This document shows, in pieces, positions 7,761 through 15,133 of a DNA stretch of 16,237 bases. The stretch lies in contig CAMCFM010000031.1 in the NCBI GenBank assembly GCA_945874095.1, forward strand, positions 1 to 16,237. Reading direction: 5' to 3'. The position numbers and the translations under genes are program-made. Below the pieces are notes generated by a model. The model was not told the DNA's origin. It worked only from the letters and a program-made list of their open reading frames with translations, and did no database searches. Within the stretch, counting starts at the first letter, position 1, and each line of letters begins with the position of its first letter. Source of the DNA: Candidatus Kuenenia stuttgartensis. Its GTDB lineage: Bacteria > Planctomycetota > Planctomycetia > Isosphaerales > Isosphaeraceae.

Positions 7761-7783
7761 AAGAGGTTAAGCTCGCACCTCTT
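7761..7783. repeat. Inverted repeat, 7-bp perfect stem
   Basis: AAGAGGT (7761-7767) pairs exactly with ACCTCTT (7777-7783) across a 9-base loop. It is the second of four neighbouring hairpins in the gene-free stretch. Confidence 0.45.
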
Positions 7784-7791
7784 TGGTGCAG

Positions 7792-7831
7792 AGGCTTGCT
7801 TTGGCAATTCATGGATCGACAAGGCAAGCCT
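7792..7831. repeat. Inverted repeat, 11-bp stem with 18-base loop
   Basis: AGGCTTGCTTT (7792-7802) pairs with AAGGCAAGCCT (7821-7831), with 10 Watson-Crick pairs and one T-G wobble. The 18-base loop starts GGCAATT, and the same seven bases recur at 7854 in a further small palindrome GGCAATTTGCC (7854-7864). The stem is too long to be expected by chance in so short a region, and no T-run follows it. It may be an RNA fold or a protein-binding site. Confidence 0.5.
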
Positions 7832-8061
7832 GCAGACGGCTATTTCTGGGGAAGGCAATTTGCCATGACGATGAATCACTTTTGGAAAAAAAGATTTTCG
7901 GGCAGAACAGTGAAGCAATTCTCGATGTTTTTTTGGTAATATATTGACTGGTTCGTCCGTATGATCCAAAGGCATGTTGATGGTTCGGCCATTCAGTTGG
8001 GAATCATCAATCCGAGGCCGATTCAAGTCAACGCCGTTTTCATTCATCCAGTCAGTGATTC

Positions 8062-8068
8062 AAGGGGG
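8062..8068 (+). promoter_or_regulatory. Strong Shine-Dalgarno AAGGGGG fixing a TTG start
   Basis: AAGGGGG ends 7 bases before the TTG at 8076-8078. Most genes in this window lack a clear site, so this one stands out. It argues for the TTG rather than the ATG at 7974 as the start of the downstream gene. Confidence 0.6.
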
Positions 8069-8075
8069 AAATCTT

Positions 8076-8876
8076 TTGAAACTTCCACGAACGCTCCCAG
8101 AAATCATTAATTTATTAGAGTCAGGCAGAACCGTGCCGGTGCTGTGGGATTGGAGTGAGGTAACTCCAGCTTTAATCGCTGCCGGTTATGATGTGATTTT
8201 TCTGACTCAGCACGTCCCTGTTTTGTCTTGGCATCCGAAAAATGAACCCTATGGCAGCCATTTGGATCGCTTTAGGAAGGCGATTGTCACGAATCCGATT
8301 TTGCTGGATCGGCTTTATGCAATGAAAGGTAAGCCCATCAGGGGGCCACTTGATGCAGTGCTTTCCGTGTGTTATTGGCTAGACCACTACACTCGTGAGG
8401 AGTTATTGGCTTTACCAGACGATTTTGACGTGAAATACAATGCTGCGAATGGGAAAGCGGCAGCGATGCTCAAGAAACACTTGAAGTATGTTGCGGCCAA
8501 GCAAGCTTCCAGGGCAGCGGTGAATGCGAAAGCGGAAGCGAAACGTCAAAAGTATGAAAAGGCTGCCGAGATGGGAATAACAGTGGAAGAACTCGAAGTT
8601 ATCGAGGCCGCTGCAGCCGAGGCGGCCGCTGCTGAAGCAGCGGCAGCTAAATTGGCTAAGAAGGAAAAAAAGTCGAAGTCGACTGCGTCTAACGTATCTA
8701 CGACCGAAACTCAGAATCCAAAACCAGCCGTACCTAAAGCGGCACCAGCACCTGTAAATCCAGCACCGAAGCCCCCTGCTCCACCGGTTCCACCCAAGGG
8801 TGAGACCAAGATTCCACCACTTCGGATGGGTTTGTCGAGGCGTTCCAAGCCTGCTACTGAAGGTGATCCGAGCTGA
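8076..8876 (+). CDS. Unrecognised protein with Ala-rich helix and Pro/Ala-rich tail
   Basis: I do not recognise this protein. From the TTG at 8076 it has 266 residues; an ATG at 7974 would add 34 unconvincing residues. Residues 1 to about 125 look globular, with an alpha/beta-like start (PEIINLLESGRTVPVLWDW, then AAGYDVIFLTQHVPV). A strongly charged Ala/Lys/Glu-rich region (about 126-200) should form a long helix and holds three consecutive EAAAA units (177-191). The last 65 or so residues are Pro/Ala/Lys rich (KPAVPKAAPAPVNPAPKPP) and probably disordered. There is no signal peptide or membrane segment, so it is likely cytoplasmic. The basic, flexible C-terminus could bind nucleic acid or ribosomes, but that is speculation. 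It stands alone, 57 bp ahead of gldA on the same strand. Confidence 0.75.
   Translation: MKLPRTLPEIINLLESGRTVPVLWDWSEVTPALIAAGYDVIFLTQHVPVLSWHPKNEPYGSHLDRFRKAIVTNPILLDRLYAMKGKPIRGPLDAVLSVCYWLDHYTREELLALPDDFDVKYNAANGKAAAMLKKHLKYVAAKQASRAAVNAKAEAKRQKYEKAAEMGITVEELEVIEAAAAEAAAAEAAAAKLAKKEKKSKSTASNVSTTETQNPKPAVPKAAPAPVNPAPKPPAPPVPPKGETKIPPLRMGLSRRSKPATEGDPS
8604..8648 (+). repeat. Three in-frame 15-bp units encoding EAAAA
   Basis: The units encode (EAAAA) three times followed by Lys, a pattern that forms a stiff alpha helix. The Ala codons differ between units (GCC, GCT, GCA and GCG all appear), so the DNA is not a fresh tandem duplication. A perfect 9-bp palindrome at 8625-8644 arises from this Ala-codon run. 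Confidence 0.75.
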
Positions 8877-8933
8877 CGGTATTCAACCAATCTGCGGATC
8901 CATGCAAACAGTTAAATTGAAGAACTGAGCCCC

Positions 8934-10043
8934 ATGCACAAGGTTTTTGCCTCTCCATTGCGATATACACAAGGAGCTGGCTCGACCAGAGACCTTGGAA
9001 ATGAGATGCACGGGCTTGGGCTTCATGGACCTGTTTGTATCATTGCAGGTCGATCTGCGCGTGAATTGCTGATGCCCATTTGGGAGTCGGTGTTTGCCAA
9101 AGAGGGGCGAGCTTTTCAAGTGCATGCATTCGGAGGCGAATGCTCAAGGGCGGAAATTGCTTTGGGGCGGGCATTTGCAGAATCATCTGGAGCGGCTGTG
9201 ATCGTTGCGGCTGGTGGGGGAAAAGCGATTGACACAGCACGTGCGATTGCAGCCGAAATGCAATTGCCGTGCGTGGTCTGCCCGACGATTGCTTCCACCG
9301 ATTCGCCCTGTAGCGCACTTTCTGTGATTTATACGGAAGCTGGAGTGGTCGAAAGTATTCGACTTTTTGATCACAATCCTGCGCTGGTGCTTGTGGACTC
9401 AGAGGTCATCGCCAAGGCACCTTTGAGGCTACTTGTCGCAGGCATGGGCGACGCACTTTCAACATGGTTTGAAGCACGAGCCTGCATGCGTAGTGGAGCA
9501 CAGAATCTGCGAGGTGGAATTGCAACCCGAGCCTCATTGGCAATAGCGGAACTGTGCTGGAAGATACTTATCGAGGATGGGACAGCCGCAATTGAAGCGA
9601 TGAAGTCGGGCGAGATTACTCCTGCTCTTGAGCGGATTATTGAGGCCAATACGCTGCTCTCAGGGCTTGGTTTTGAGTCGGCTGGCCTGGCTGCAGCACA
9701 TGCAATTCATAATGGGTTGACGATCGTTCCGGAATTGCACTCGTTTTATCATGGAGAGAAAGTGGCATTTGGGACTCTGGCCCAGCTTCTGCTGGAAAAG
9801 GCTCCAAATGAAGAAATTGAAGAGGTGCTTGGATTCTGCACATCGGTGGGATTGCCAGTGACTTTGGGCGAAATTGGGTTGACGGAAGCGTCATCGGAAT
9901 TGATCTTCAAAATTGCCGAACGAGCGGTGATTGCTGGCGAGAGTATCCACAACATGCCATTTCCAGTGAACGCGGAACTTGTGGCCAAAGCGATTCATGA
10001 TGCGAATGAGACAGGATTAAACTGGATTCGAAATCAGGCGTAG
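8934..10043 (+). CDS. gldA: Glycerol dehydrogenase (iron/zinc-type alcohol dehydrogenase family)
   Basis: The 369-residue NAD-dependent enzyme should oxidise glycerol to dihydroxyacetone, or run in reverse, in the cytoplasm. It follows the GldA pattern along its whole length: FGGECSRAEI (66-75), the NAD-binding GGGKAIDTA (94-102), PTIASTDSPCSALSVIYT (117-134) and GMGDALSTWFEARAC (170-184). The metal ligands are all present: D173, H256 in AAHAIHNGL and H273 in YHGEKVAFG. The C-terminal GESIHNMP is also conserved. It is unrelated to the C1-carrier genes by known chemistry. It lies 57 bp after the unknown protein on the same strand and converges with the beta-RFAP synthase gene, 88 bp away. No strong Shine-Dalgarno precedes the ATG. 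Confidence 0.94.
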   Translation: MHKVFASPLRYTQGAGSTRDLGNEMHGLGLHGPVCIIAGRSARELLMPIWESVFAKEGRAFQVHAFGGECSRAEIALGRAFAESSGAAVIVAAGGGKAIDTARAIAAEMQLPCVVCPTIASTDSPCSALSVIYTEAGVVESIRLFDHNPALVLVDSEVIAKAPLRLLVAGMGDALSTWFEARACMRSGAQNLRGGIATRASLAIAELCWKILIEDGTAAIEAMKSGEITPALERIIEANTLLSGLGFESAGLAAAHAIHNGLTIVPELHSFYHGEKVAFGTLAQLLLEKAPNEEIEEVLGFCTSVGLPVTLGEIGLTEASSELIFKIAERAVIAGESIHNMPFPVNAELVAKAIHDANETGLNWIRNQA

Positions 10044-10131
10044 AATTCTGGAAATTGATCGGACGGGCCATGTCTCTTGATAAGAATGCATGAGTTTTTT
10101 TAATATCGCACAACTTCAGGTGATAGAAGCT

Positions 10132-11118
10132 TTAGTCTGATTCGAGCCGGTGGCCGGTATTTGAGGCTGAGGTGATTAATATATTGAGTGGAATTTCAGG
10201 ATGTTTATTTTTAATCGAGTCAATCATGGATTGAATTTCCGTATCCGATGACTGGCTGAAGCCGAACAGGGTTGGTCCCCATGAGCTTTGGCCGACACCT
10301 CTCAAGCCACTGGAATTCATGGATTTAATGATTAAGTCTCTTAAAGGGGAACCATAAACAGAGTCTTTCTGAGCGGGTGCAAACCACTGACCAACTTGTT
10401 TTTGGACAAGTTCGAGCGAAGCCATGGCGGGTAAAAAGTCGAAATTGGCCAGGGCGGATAAAAAGTCGGAATGGATCATTCTGGCGACTTGATTCATGGA
10501 TTCAAGCGATGGCGGAGGGAGTTGGTTAAAAAGCTCCATTTCTTTCTTTCCAAAAACACCTTCCGGCTCCTGAGGGGTGACAAGAATCACTTGCCAATGC
10601 TCAGGCCATGGAATGCGATGGATTAATGGAGCAAGTTCCTGATGACGCCCAAGGCCAGATGGGTGCCCACCGTCTACGATCAGGCCACCTTGATCAAAGC
10701 CATAGGCGCCGACTCCAGACCTGGGGAACCGATTGGTCAATAATGCAATTTGTGAGGTAGTCGGGTTGTCCCATCCAGCGATTGCGGCAGTCAGCCTGCC
10801 GATTGCGAATGAACGTTGTGTGCCACTGCCAAGCCCATGATGTGTTGGGATGGAATTCTCAACATTAATGGATAAGGCAGGAAGTTTGTAGCCATTTTGA
10901 TTTAACTGATCTCGAATGACTGGGATTAAACGTTCGATTGTTTTTTGATCGTCAGGGTTTGCCTGAATCTCGTCGGATAATGCAATGGTTGCATGAATCC
11001 TGTAGCCCGGCTTTTGGATCATCAGTCCAAAGCCGCCAAACTGTCGGGGCGCGTTTGGGCCCCAGCCGAATAGGCCGAAGTGGAGGCGACTGGAGGTGAT
11101 GATGGTTGCAGAATTCAT
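10132..11118 (-). CDS. mptG: Beta-ribofuranosylaminobenzene 5'-phosphate (beta-RFAP) synthase
   Basis: This 328-residue GHMP-kinase-fold enzyme condenses 4-aminobenzoate (or 4-hydroxybenzoate) with PRPP, releasing CO2 and pyrophosphate. It is the committed step that sets methanopterin apart from folate. Diagnostic segments are SRLHFGLFGWG (10-20), the GHMP glycine loop HHGLGSGTQ (93-101) and RSGVGAYGFDQGGLIVDGG (133-151). Length fits the family (about 320-340). It is the last gene of a three-gene minus-strand set and starts in an ATGA overlap (11115-11118) with the DUF447 gene. It converges with gldA. The assignment is firm at family level. Confidence 0.93.
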   Translation of the reverse strand: MNSATIITSSRLHFGLFGWGPNAPRQFGGFGLMIQKPGYRIHATIALSDEIQANPDDQKTIERLIPVIRDQLNQNGYKLPALSINVENSIPTHHGLGSGTQRSFAIGRLTAAIAGWDNPTTSQIALLTNRFPRSGVGAYGFDQGGLIVDGGHPSGLGRHQELAPLIHRIPWPEHWQVILVTPQEPEGVFGKKEMELFNQLPPPSLESMNQVARMIHSDFLSALANFDFLPAMASLELVQKQVGQWFAPAQKDSVYGSPLRDLIIKSMNSSGLRGVGQSSWGPTLFGFSQSSDTEIQSMIDSIKNKHPEIPLNILITSASNTGHRLESD

Positions 11119-11726
11119 CTTCCCGGATCACCTGATGACGCAGATTTTGACCAGGCTTTTTCGAGATAATCTAAAACGAAATTCCAAGCGGTTTTTTCGC
11201 GTTCGCCAGCCGTTTTTTCAATCAGAGGGGTGAGTGATGCAATTTGAGATTCAAAAATATCGCGAGGAGTCCATCCGACCCGGGTGGCCATGATGGTCAG
11301 TTCCAGAACAGCATTCTGTGCCCTGTTCCAGCCTGACCATTCGCGTAAATTGTGAGATTGAATGACAGAGGCGTCGAGAGTTGCCCGGGGACGCGACCAG
11401 TCTGCTATTTGCAATTGAAATTCGTAAGCTCGAACGGAGCCATCTATTACAAAACCCTGCACGGACTGAGCGGGTATCAAAGTGGTATTTTCAGCTTCTG
11501 AAAGTGCGGCTCTGGCGAGTAATTCGGCGTTGTCAATTAAATGGAACACACCAAAAGGTCTGATAGAAAGGTTGTGGAAGGTTTTGGATCCTTCAAACGG
11601 GCGGAGTTGAAAAGTCGTCCACAAGCCATCTGGCCCGATGGTGGAAGGTTCTACAGTGGCACCCATGGCTGCAATGTTGGGGCTTCCGTCGTCGTTCAGG
11701 GTAGTCAGAACACCTTCGACAATCAT
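11115..11726 (-). CDS. DUF447 family protein of H4MPT gene clusters
   Basis: The 203-residue protein begins MIVEGVLTTLNDDGSPNIAA, the conserved start of DUF447, followed by MGAT (21-24). The family is predicted to have a split-barrel, flavin-reductase-like fold in its first half and a helical second half. It occurs in archaea and in bacteria with H4MPT, where it clusters with biosynthesis genes; its reaction has not, to my knowledge, been shown. Here it is held between the DHPS-related gene and beta-RFAP synthase by ATGA overlaps on both sides (11723-11726 and 11115-11118). This supports a role in the same pathway, possibly a redox step or flavin handling. Confidence 0.9.
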   Translation of the reverse strand: MIVEGVLTTLNDDGSPNIAAMGATVEPSTIGPDGLWTTFQLRPFEGSKTFHNLSIRPFGVFHLIDNAELLARAALSEAENTTLIPAQSVQGFVIDGSVRAYEFQLQIADWSRPRATLDASVIQSHNLREWSGWNRAQNAVLELTIMATRVGWTPRDIFESQIASLTPLIEKTAGEREKTAWNFVLDYLEKAWSKSASSGDPGR

Positions 11727-13129
11727 TCCTTATGCCCCTTTTTAATTTTGGGTCTGGTCGTTTTCTCACCGTCCCAGTGCGATCGTTCCGGTTCGGTTAA
11801 AAAGCCCCAGTTGAGGGCTTGATCCTGTTTATACCATTTCCCGAGTGTGAGAGCGGTTTTGGCCTTGGCGAGTTCGTATCCAAGATAAAATGCGTGTGAA
11901 GCATCGGTTACGCCCATTTTTTCAAATAATTCAAATGGGTCAGAATCTGCGAGATAATTTTCGTTATTTAATGCAATAAGCTGACTGTTTTCGGCAAAGA
12001 GTCGCCAGTTTGGGTCGCGAATTGTGGCCTGAAGCTGTGTTAAAGTTTCTGGGCCATGCTGGTGGGTGCGTGGGTCGCGGAGCATGACCAGTAAAGGTTC
12101 GAGGTATTTCGGGACTTGCTTTTGCTGGACTGCAAAGTGCATTAAACGGCGGGCCAGGTCGATCTCTCTGACACTTGAACGGGCCCATCCAATGACTTCT
12201 GTCGTGAGTATGCTTTGGATATCAAGTTCGGCACAAATGCCAATTAGAAATGTATTGATACCGGCAGAATCGACGTCGGTGAGTTCTGTGATATTTCCCA
12301 CGCCCATCATGATTTTATCGTCGGGAAATTGGCGACGTGTTTGTGCATAACGTTCGAGGCTGGCCATCAGACCGTGCCCGAAAGGCTCCAGAATGGGGTC
12401 GAGCCGGTAGGGGATCTTATGGTCGAGGAGGAATTGGCGGGTTTCGAAGAGACTTTGCAAGTCTTCCGGAACATCGGGAATGGCAACCACTTCCACGCCC
12501 CAATCGAGGGCATGATGGCGATTGGTGGAATATACACTCAGGACAAGATCTGCGCCGGCTTGTGTAGCAGCAGCGACTTCCACTGGGCTGAATGAATCGA
12601 CAGAGACTTTATGCCCTTGTTCGATGAGTGCTTTTATGGCATCAGGGAGGCCAGTCCAGACTCCCCCCGGGTCGCATCCGACGTCGATTCGATCGGCACC
12701 TGAGGCTCGATATCGGTCGGCGATTTCGAGGATTTCCGGGATGGTCATGCGTGGGGCATGGTTGATTTCGGCGAGGATTTCGATGTTATGGCGGCCGAAA
12801 TCGGCTGGTTTCTGGCGGATCAGTCCAAAGTGTTGGGGCAGGTCGCGAAAGTCGACGGGGCCGAGTTCCACAGGCACGCCCCATTGGTCGGCCAAGGTTT
12901 GGATGTCTCCACGGACATGGCCGGGAAGGATGACTTTTTGGATATCTACGGAGGGCAGAGTTTTCAATCGGCGGGCGATCCAGTCGGCGGGCATGAGGGC
13001 TGCGACCGAGATCGGCATGACTTCAATCAAGGGTGTAAAGCCGGCTTTTTCAGAGAGTTCTTCGACCTGTCGGCGCAGCGACGATTCTGCGAGTCGGCCG
13101 GTCAGGAAGAGAATCGTGGGCTTGTCCAA
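11723..13129 (-). CDS. Dihydropteroate-synthase-related protein (DUF6513 plus DHPS-like TIM barrel)
   Basis: The 468-residue protein has an N-terminal domain starting DKPTILFLTGRLAES (about 1-150) and a dihydropteroate-synthase-like barrel after it. Barrel marks are GADRIDVGCDPGG (counterpart of the DHPS pterin region), KVSVDSFSPVEVAAA and MGVGNITELTDVD. The rest lacks the usual bacterial FolP loops, so it is the archaeal-type DHPS-related family. That family is proposed to join the pterin to the beta-RFAP-derived arm in methanopterin synthesis, or to act near that step. The start is TTG at 13129: no other ATG, GTG or TTG occurs in frame before a stop at 13172-13174. The stop overlaps DUF447 as ATGA. 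The exact reaction is inferred. Confidence 0.9.
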   Translation of the reverse strand: MDKPTILFLTGRLAESSLRRQVEELSEKAGFTPLIEVMPISVAALMPADWIARRLKTLPSVDIQKVILPGHVRGDIQTLADQWGVPVELGPVDFRDLPQHFGLIRQKPADFGRHNIEILAEINHAPRMTIPEILEIADRYRASGADRIDVGCDPGGVWTGLPDAIKALIEQGHKVSVDSFSPVEVAAATQAGADLVLSVYSTNRHHALDWGVEVVAIPDVPEDLQSLFETRQFLLDHKIPYRLDPILEPFGHGLMASLERYAQTRRQFPDDKIMMGVGNITELTDVDSAGINTFLIGICAELDIQSILTTEVIGWARSSVREIDLARRLMHFAVQQKQVPKYLEPLLVMLRDPRTHQHGPETLTQLQATIRDPNWRLFAENSQLIALNNENYLADSDPFELFEKMGVTDASHAFYLGYELAKAKTALTLGKWYKQDQALNWGFLTEPERSHWDGEKTTRPKIKKGHKE

Positions 13130-13176
13130 GGTTGATCTGACCCGGCTTGGTTTGGAAAACGTGCTTGAGGTTTATC

Positions 13177-13182
13177 AGTATA
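13177..13182 (-). promoter_or_regulatory. Candidate -10 element for the DHPS-like/DUF447/beta-RFAP synthase set
   Basis: Minus-strand TATACT (5 of 6 to TATAAT), preceded directly by TG, sits in the 108-bp gap upstream of the TTG at 13129. It would give a leader of about 40 bases. No convincing -35 element was found at 16-18 bp, so the set could also be read through from the ABC exporter genes upstream. Confidence 0.25.
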
Positions 13183-13237
13183 CATTTTTCTCCGGATTAC
13201 CGCCGGTTTTGCTCGGGAATCTCGCAATTGTTCTTTT

Positions 13238-15133
13238 TTAAGCGGCTTCGTCGTAGATTTTATCGGTCATGGCCGACGTCTGAGCAGCATAAGTGGAGGC
13301 ATACCAGCCTCCAAACTCGACCAGTTCCTGATGCGTTCCCTGCTCTAAAATCTTGCCTTTGTCCATGACTATGATCTGATCTGCATTCCGAACAGAAGAT
13401 GTTTTCTGGCTCACAATAATACATGTCCGGCCTGGGAGTCGATCGGCGAGTGATTCCTGAATGCGGGATTCCGTTTCGGCGTCGAGAGCGCTGGTACAAT
13501 CGTCGAGCAGCATGACGGAAGGCTTGGCGATGATGGATCGGGCCAGGGCCAGGCGTTGTCTCTGGCCGCCTGAGAGGGTGACTCCGCGTTCGCCCACAGC
13601 GGTTTCCAGGCCGGCTGGCAAGCGGCTGATGGTGGTTTGGAGGTCGGCGATATCAAGAGCAGCCTGAAGGTCTTGTTCGGTGGCATCGGGGCGTGCATAG
13701 GCCAGATTTGTGCGAATTGTGCCTTCAAAGAGGAGAGCTTGCTGGGGAACGAGAGCGATTTGCTGACGTAGGTCGGCCAGTAGCCAGTGGCTGATTTTTT
13801 GTCCGTCGAACAAGATTTCCCCATCCCCGGTGGGTGGATGAACGTCGTAAAGTCTTGCGATGAGTGCCAGAAGGGTCGTTTTTCCAGCACCCGAGGGGCC
13901 GATGATGCCGAGTGTCATTCCGGGATGGATATTCAGGGTCACTCCATCGATCACCTGAGGGCCATCAGGCTGATACTGAAAGTGTACATCGTTAAGCTCT
14001 ATAGCACCTTGTGGCTGAATAACGGGTTGAGAGTCAGGTGTGTCCGTGACAGTTTCGGGTTCGTCGAGAACTTCACAAAGGCGTTCGATGGCGACAGCGG
14101 TGGACTGGGCAGTGGCCTGAAATTGGGTGAGACGGACGATGGGCCCATAGAGTTGGCCAATCAGGCTATAAAAGGCCAGAAGTTCGCCCATGGTCAGGCG
14201 ACCACGACCGACCAGCAGAATCCCGCCCATCAGGACTCCCATGGTGCCGAGGCCAGTGATGAGTGTGGCAAGAAGGCCGAGGAGAGCGCCAGTGCGGGTG
14301 TTTTTCCAGCTTAGTTCGCGGTGGTGATCGATCCGTTTGTCGAGTTCCGCCAGTTCGTTGGACTCCTGGGCGCAGCCGCGGACGACTCTCACGGCTGAGA
14401 CTCGCTCGCTTAACAAGGCGTAAATCGAGGAAACCTGACTCCGGATCGCTTTGGATAGCTGGCGAATTTTGCCGGAAAAAATCTTCTGGTTGATCATATA
14501 GAGAGGCATCACCACCATGGCGATCAGGGCGAGCCTCCACTGGAGCCAGAAAAGCAGAGCGGCGATGCCCACGGCAAGGATGAGGTCGTTGATGAGCTGG
14601 AGCAGGCCACTATTGACGAATGAGAGGATAGAACCGACATCGCTGGTGACACGGGCCATGAGTCGACCAGTCTGCTGGGCGTCGAAATAGGCCATGGGCA
14701 GACGCATCAATTTTTTATGGAGGGCGGCCCGCAGTTCGACGACCACTTCCTGACTGATCCGGCCCGTGGTGTTCGAAACGGCCCACGAGAGGCTGGTGCG
14801 GAGAAGTTGGCATGTCACGATGCCGGCCAGGCCTGTGGCGATACCGAACATGACTTGTGAGCTGACAGCGAGTGCTGGTTTGCCAGCTTTGGCGGCTTCA
14901 GCGAATGGCAGGAGCATGTCCAGAATGCGGCCCTGAAGGATCGGCACAGGCAGAACGAGCAGGGATTGAACGAGCAGACCCACGAGACAGACTGCGAAGC
15001 TGAGCCTGTAGGGCCTGAGAAATTCCTGGTGGAGACGAGCCAGAGGCTTTCTGAGGCTGGTTGGCTTCTGGCGTTCTTCAGGCAACTTGGATTTATCGGA
15101 AGATGCGTATTTGTCGGCTTTGAATCTGCTCAT
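13238..15133 (-). CDS. ABC exporter half-transporter with degenerate ATP site
   Basis: This 631-residue protein fuses a six-helix exporter membrane domain (about 45-340) to a nucleotide-binding domain. I take the ATG at 15133, which forms ATGA with the preceding stop; the frame stays open to 15160. Walker A is GPSGAGKTT (412-420), the signature is an intact LSGGQ (520-524), and the Walker B region is LLDDCTSALD (542-551). The catalytic Glu is therefore Asp at D545, and the switch His is Gln at Q576 (IIVSQKTSS). These are the substitutions expected in the non-hydrolysing site of heterodimeric exporters. The neighbouring half-transporter supplies the standard residues. The substrate, lipid or drug-like, cannot be told. 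Confidence 0.93.
   Translation of the reverse strand: MSRFKADKYASSDKSKLPEERQKPTSLRKPLARLHQEFLRPYRLSFAVCLVGLLVQSLLVLPVPILQGRILDMLLPFAEAAKAGKPALAVSSQVMFGIATGLAGIVTCQLLRTSLSWAVSNTTGRISQEVVVELRAALHKKLMRLPMAYFDAQQTGRLMARVTSDVGSILSFVNSGLLQLINDLILAVGIAALLFWLQWRLALIAMVVMPLYMINQKIFSGKIRQLSKAIRSQVSSIYALLSERVSAVRVVRGCAQESNELAELDKRIDHHRELSWKNTRTGALLGLLATLITGLGTMGVLMGGILLVGRGRLTMGELLAFYSLIGQLYGPIVRLTQFQATAQSTAVAIERLCEVLDEPETVTDTPDSQPVIQPQGAIELNDVHFQYQPDGPQVIDGVTLNIHPGMTLGIIGPSGAGKTTLLALIARLYDVHPPTGDGEILFDGQKISHWLLADLRQQIALVPQQALLFEGTIRTNLAYARPDATEQDLQAALDIADLQTTISRLPAGLETAVGERGVTLSGGQRQRLALARSIIAKPSVMLLDDCTSALDAETESRIQESLADRLPGRTCIIVSQKTSSVRNADQIIVMDKGKILEQGTHQELVEFGGWYASTYAAQTSAMTDKIYDEAA

Larger units (their letters stand above)
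7597..8075. other. 479-bp gene-free region with several inverted repeats
   Basis: No convincing protein gene lies between the methyltransferase stop and the likely TTG start at 8076. Minus-strand frame 7679-8047 (122 codons) is open but resembles nothing and is rejected. The stretch contains at least four hairpin-forming repeats between 7701 and 7864, listed separately. It probably also holds the promoter of the downstream gene, but no convincing -35/-10 pair was found. Confidence 0.5.

Noticed and set aside
7679..8047. Minus-strand open frame of 122 codons in the gene-free stretch
   Set aside because: The translation shows no family resemblance, has a basic mixed composition and no ribosome site, and it covers the hairpin cluster. 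Its openness is not enough to call a gene.
8625..8644. Perfect 9-bp palindrome as an operator or terminator
   Set aside because: It lies inside the EAAAA codons of the unknown protein and follows from runs of GCN codons meeting GAA.
10044..10131. Bidirectional terminator between gldA and beta-RFAP synthase
   Set aside because: The convergent gap has a T-run near 10094 but no stable stem next to it on either strand.
12522..13241. Plus-strand open frame of 239 codons
   Set aside because: It is antisense to the DHPS-related gene, and its Arg/Ser-rich product is a shadow of GC-rich codons on the other strand.
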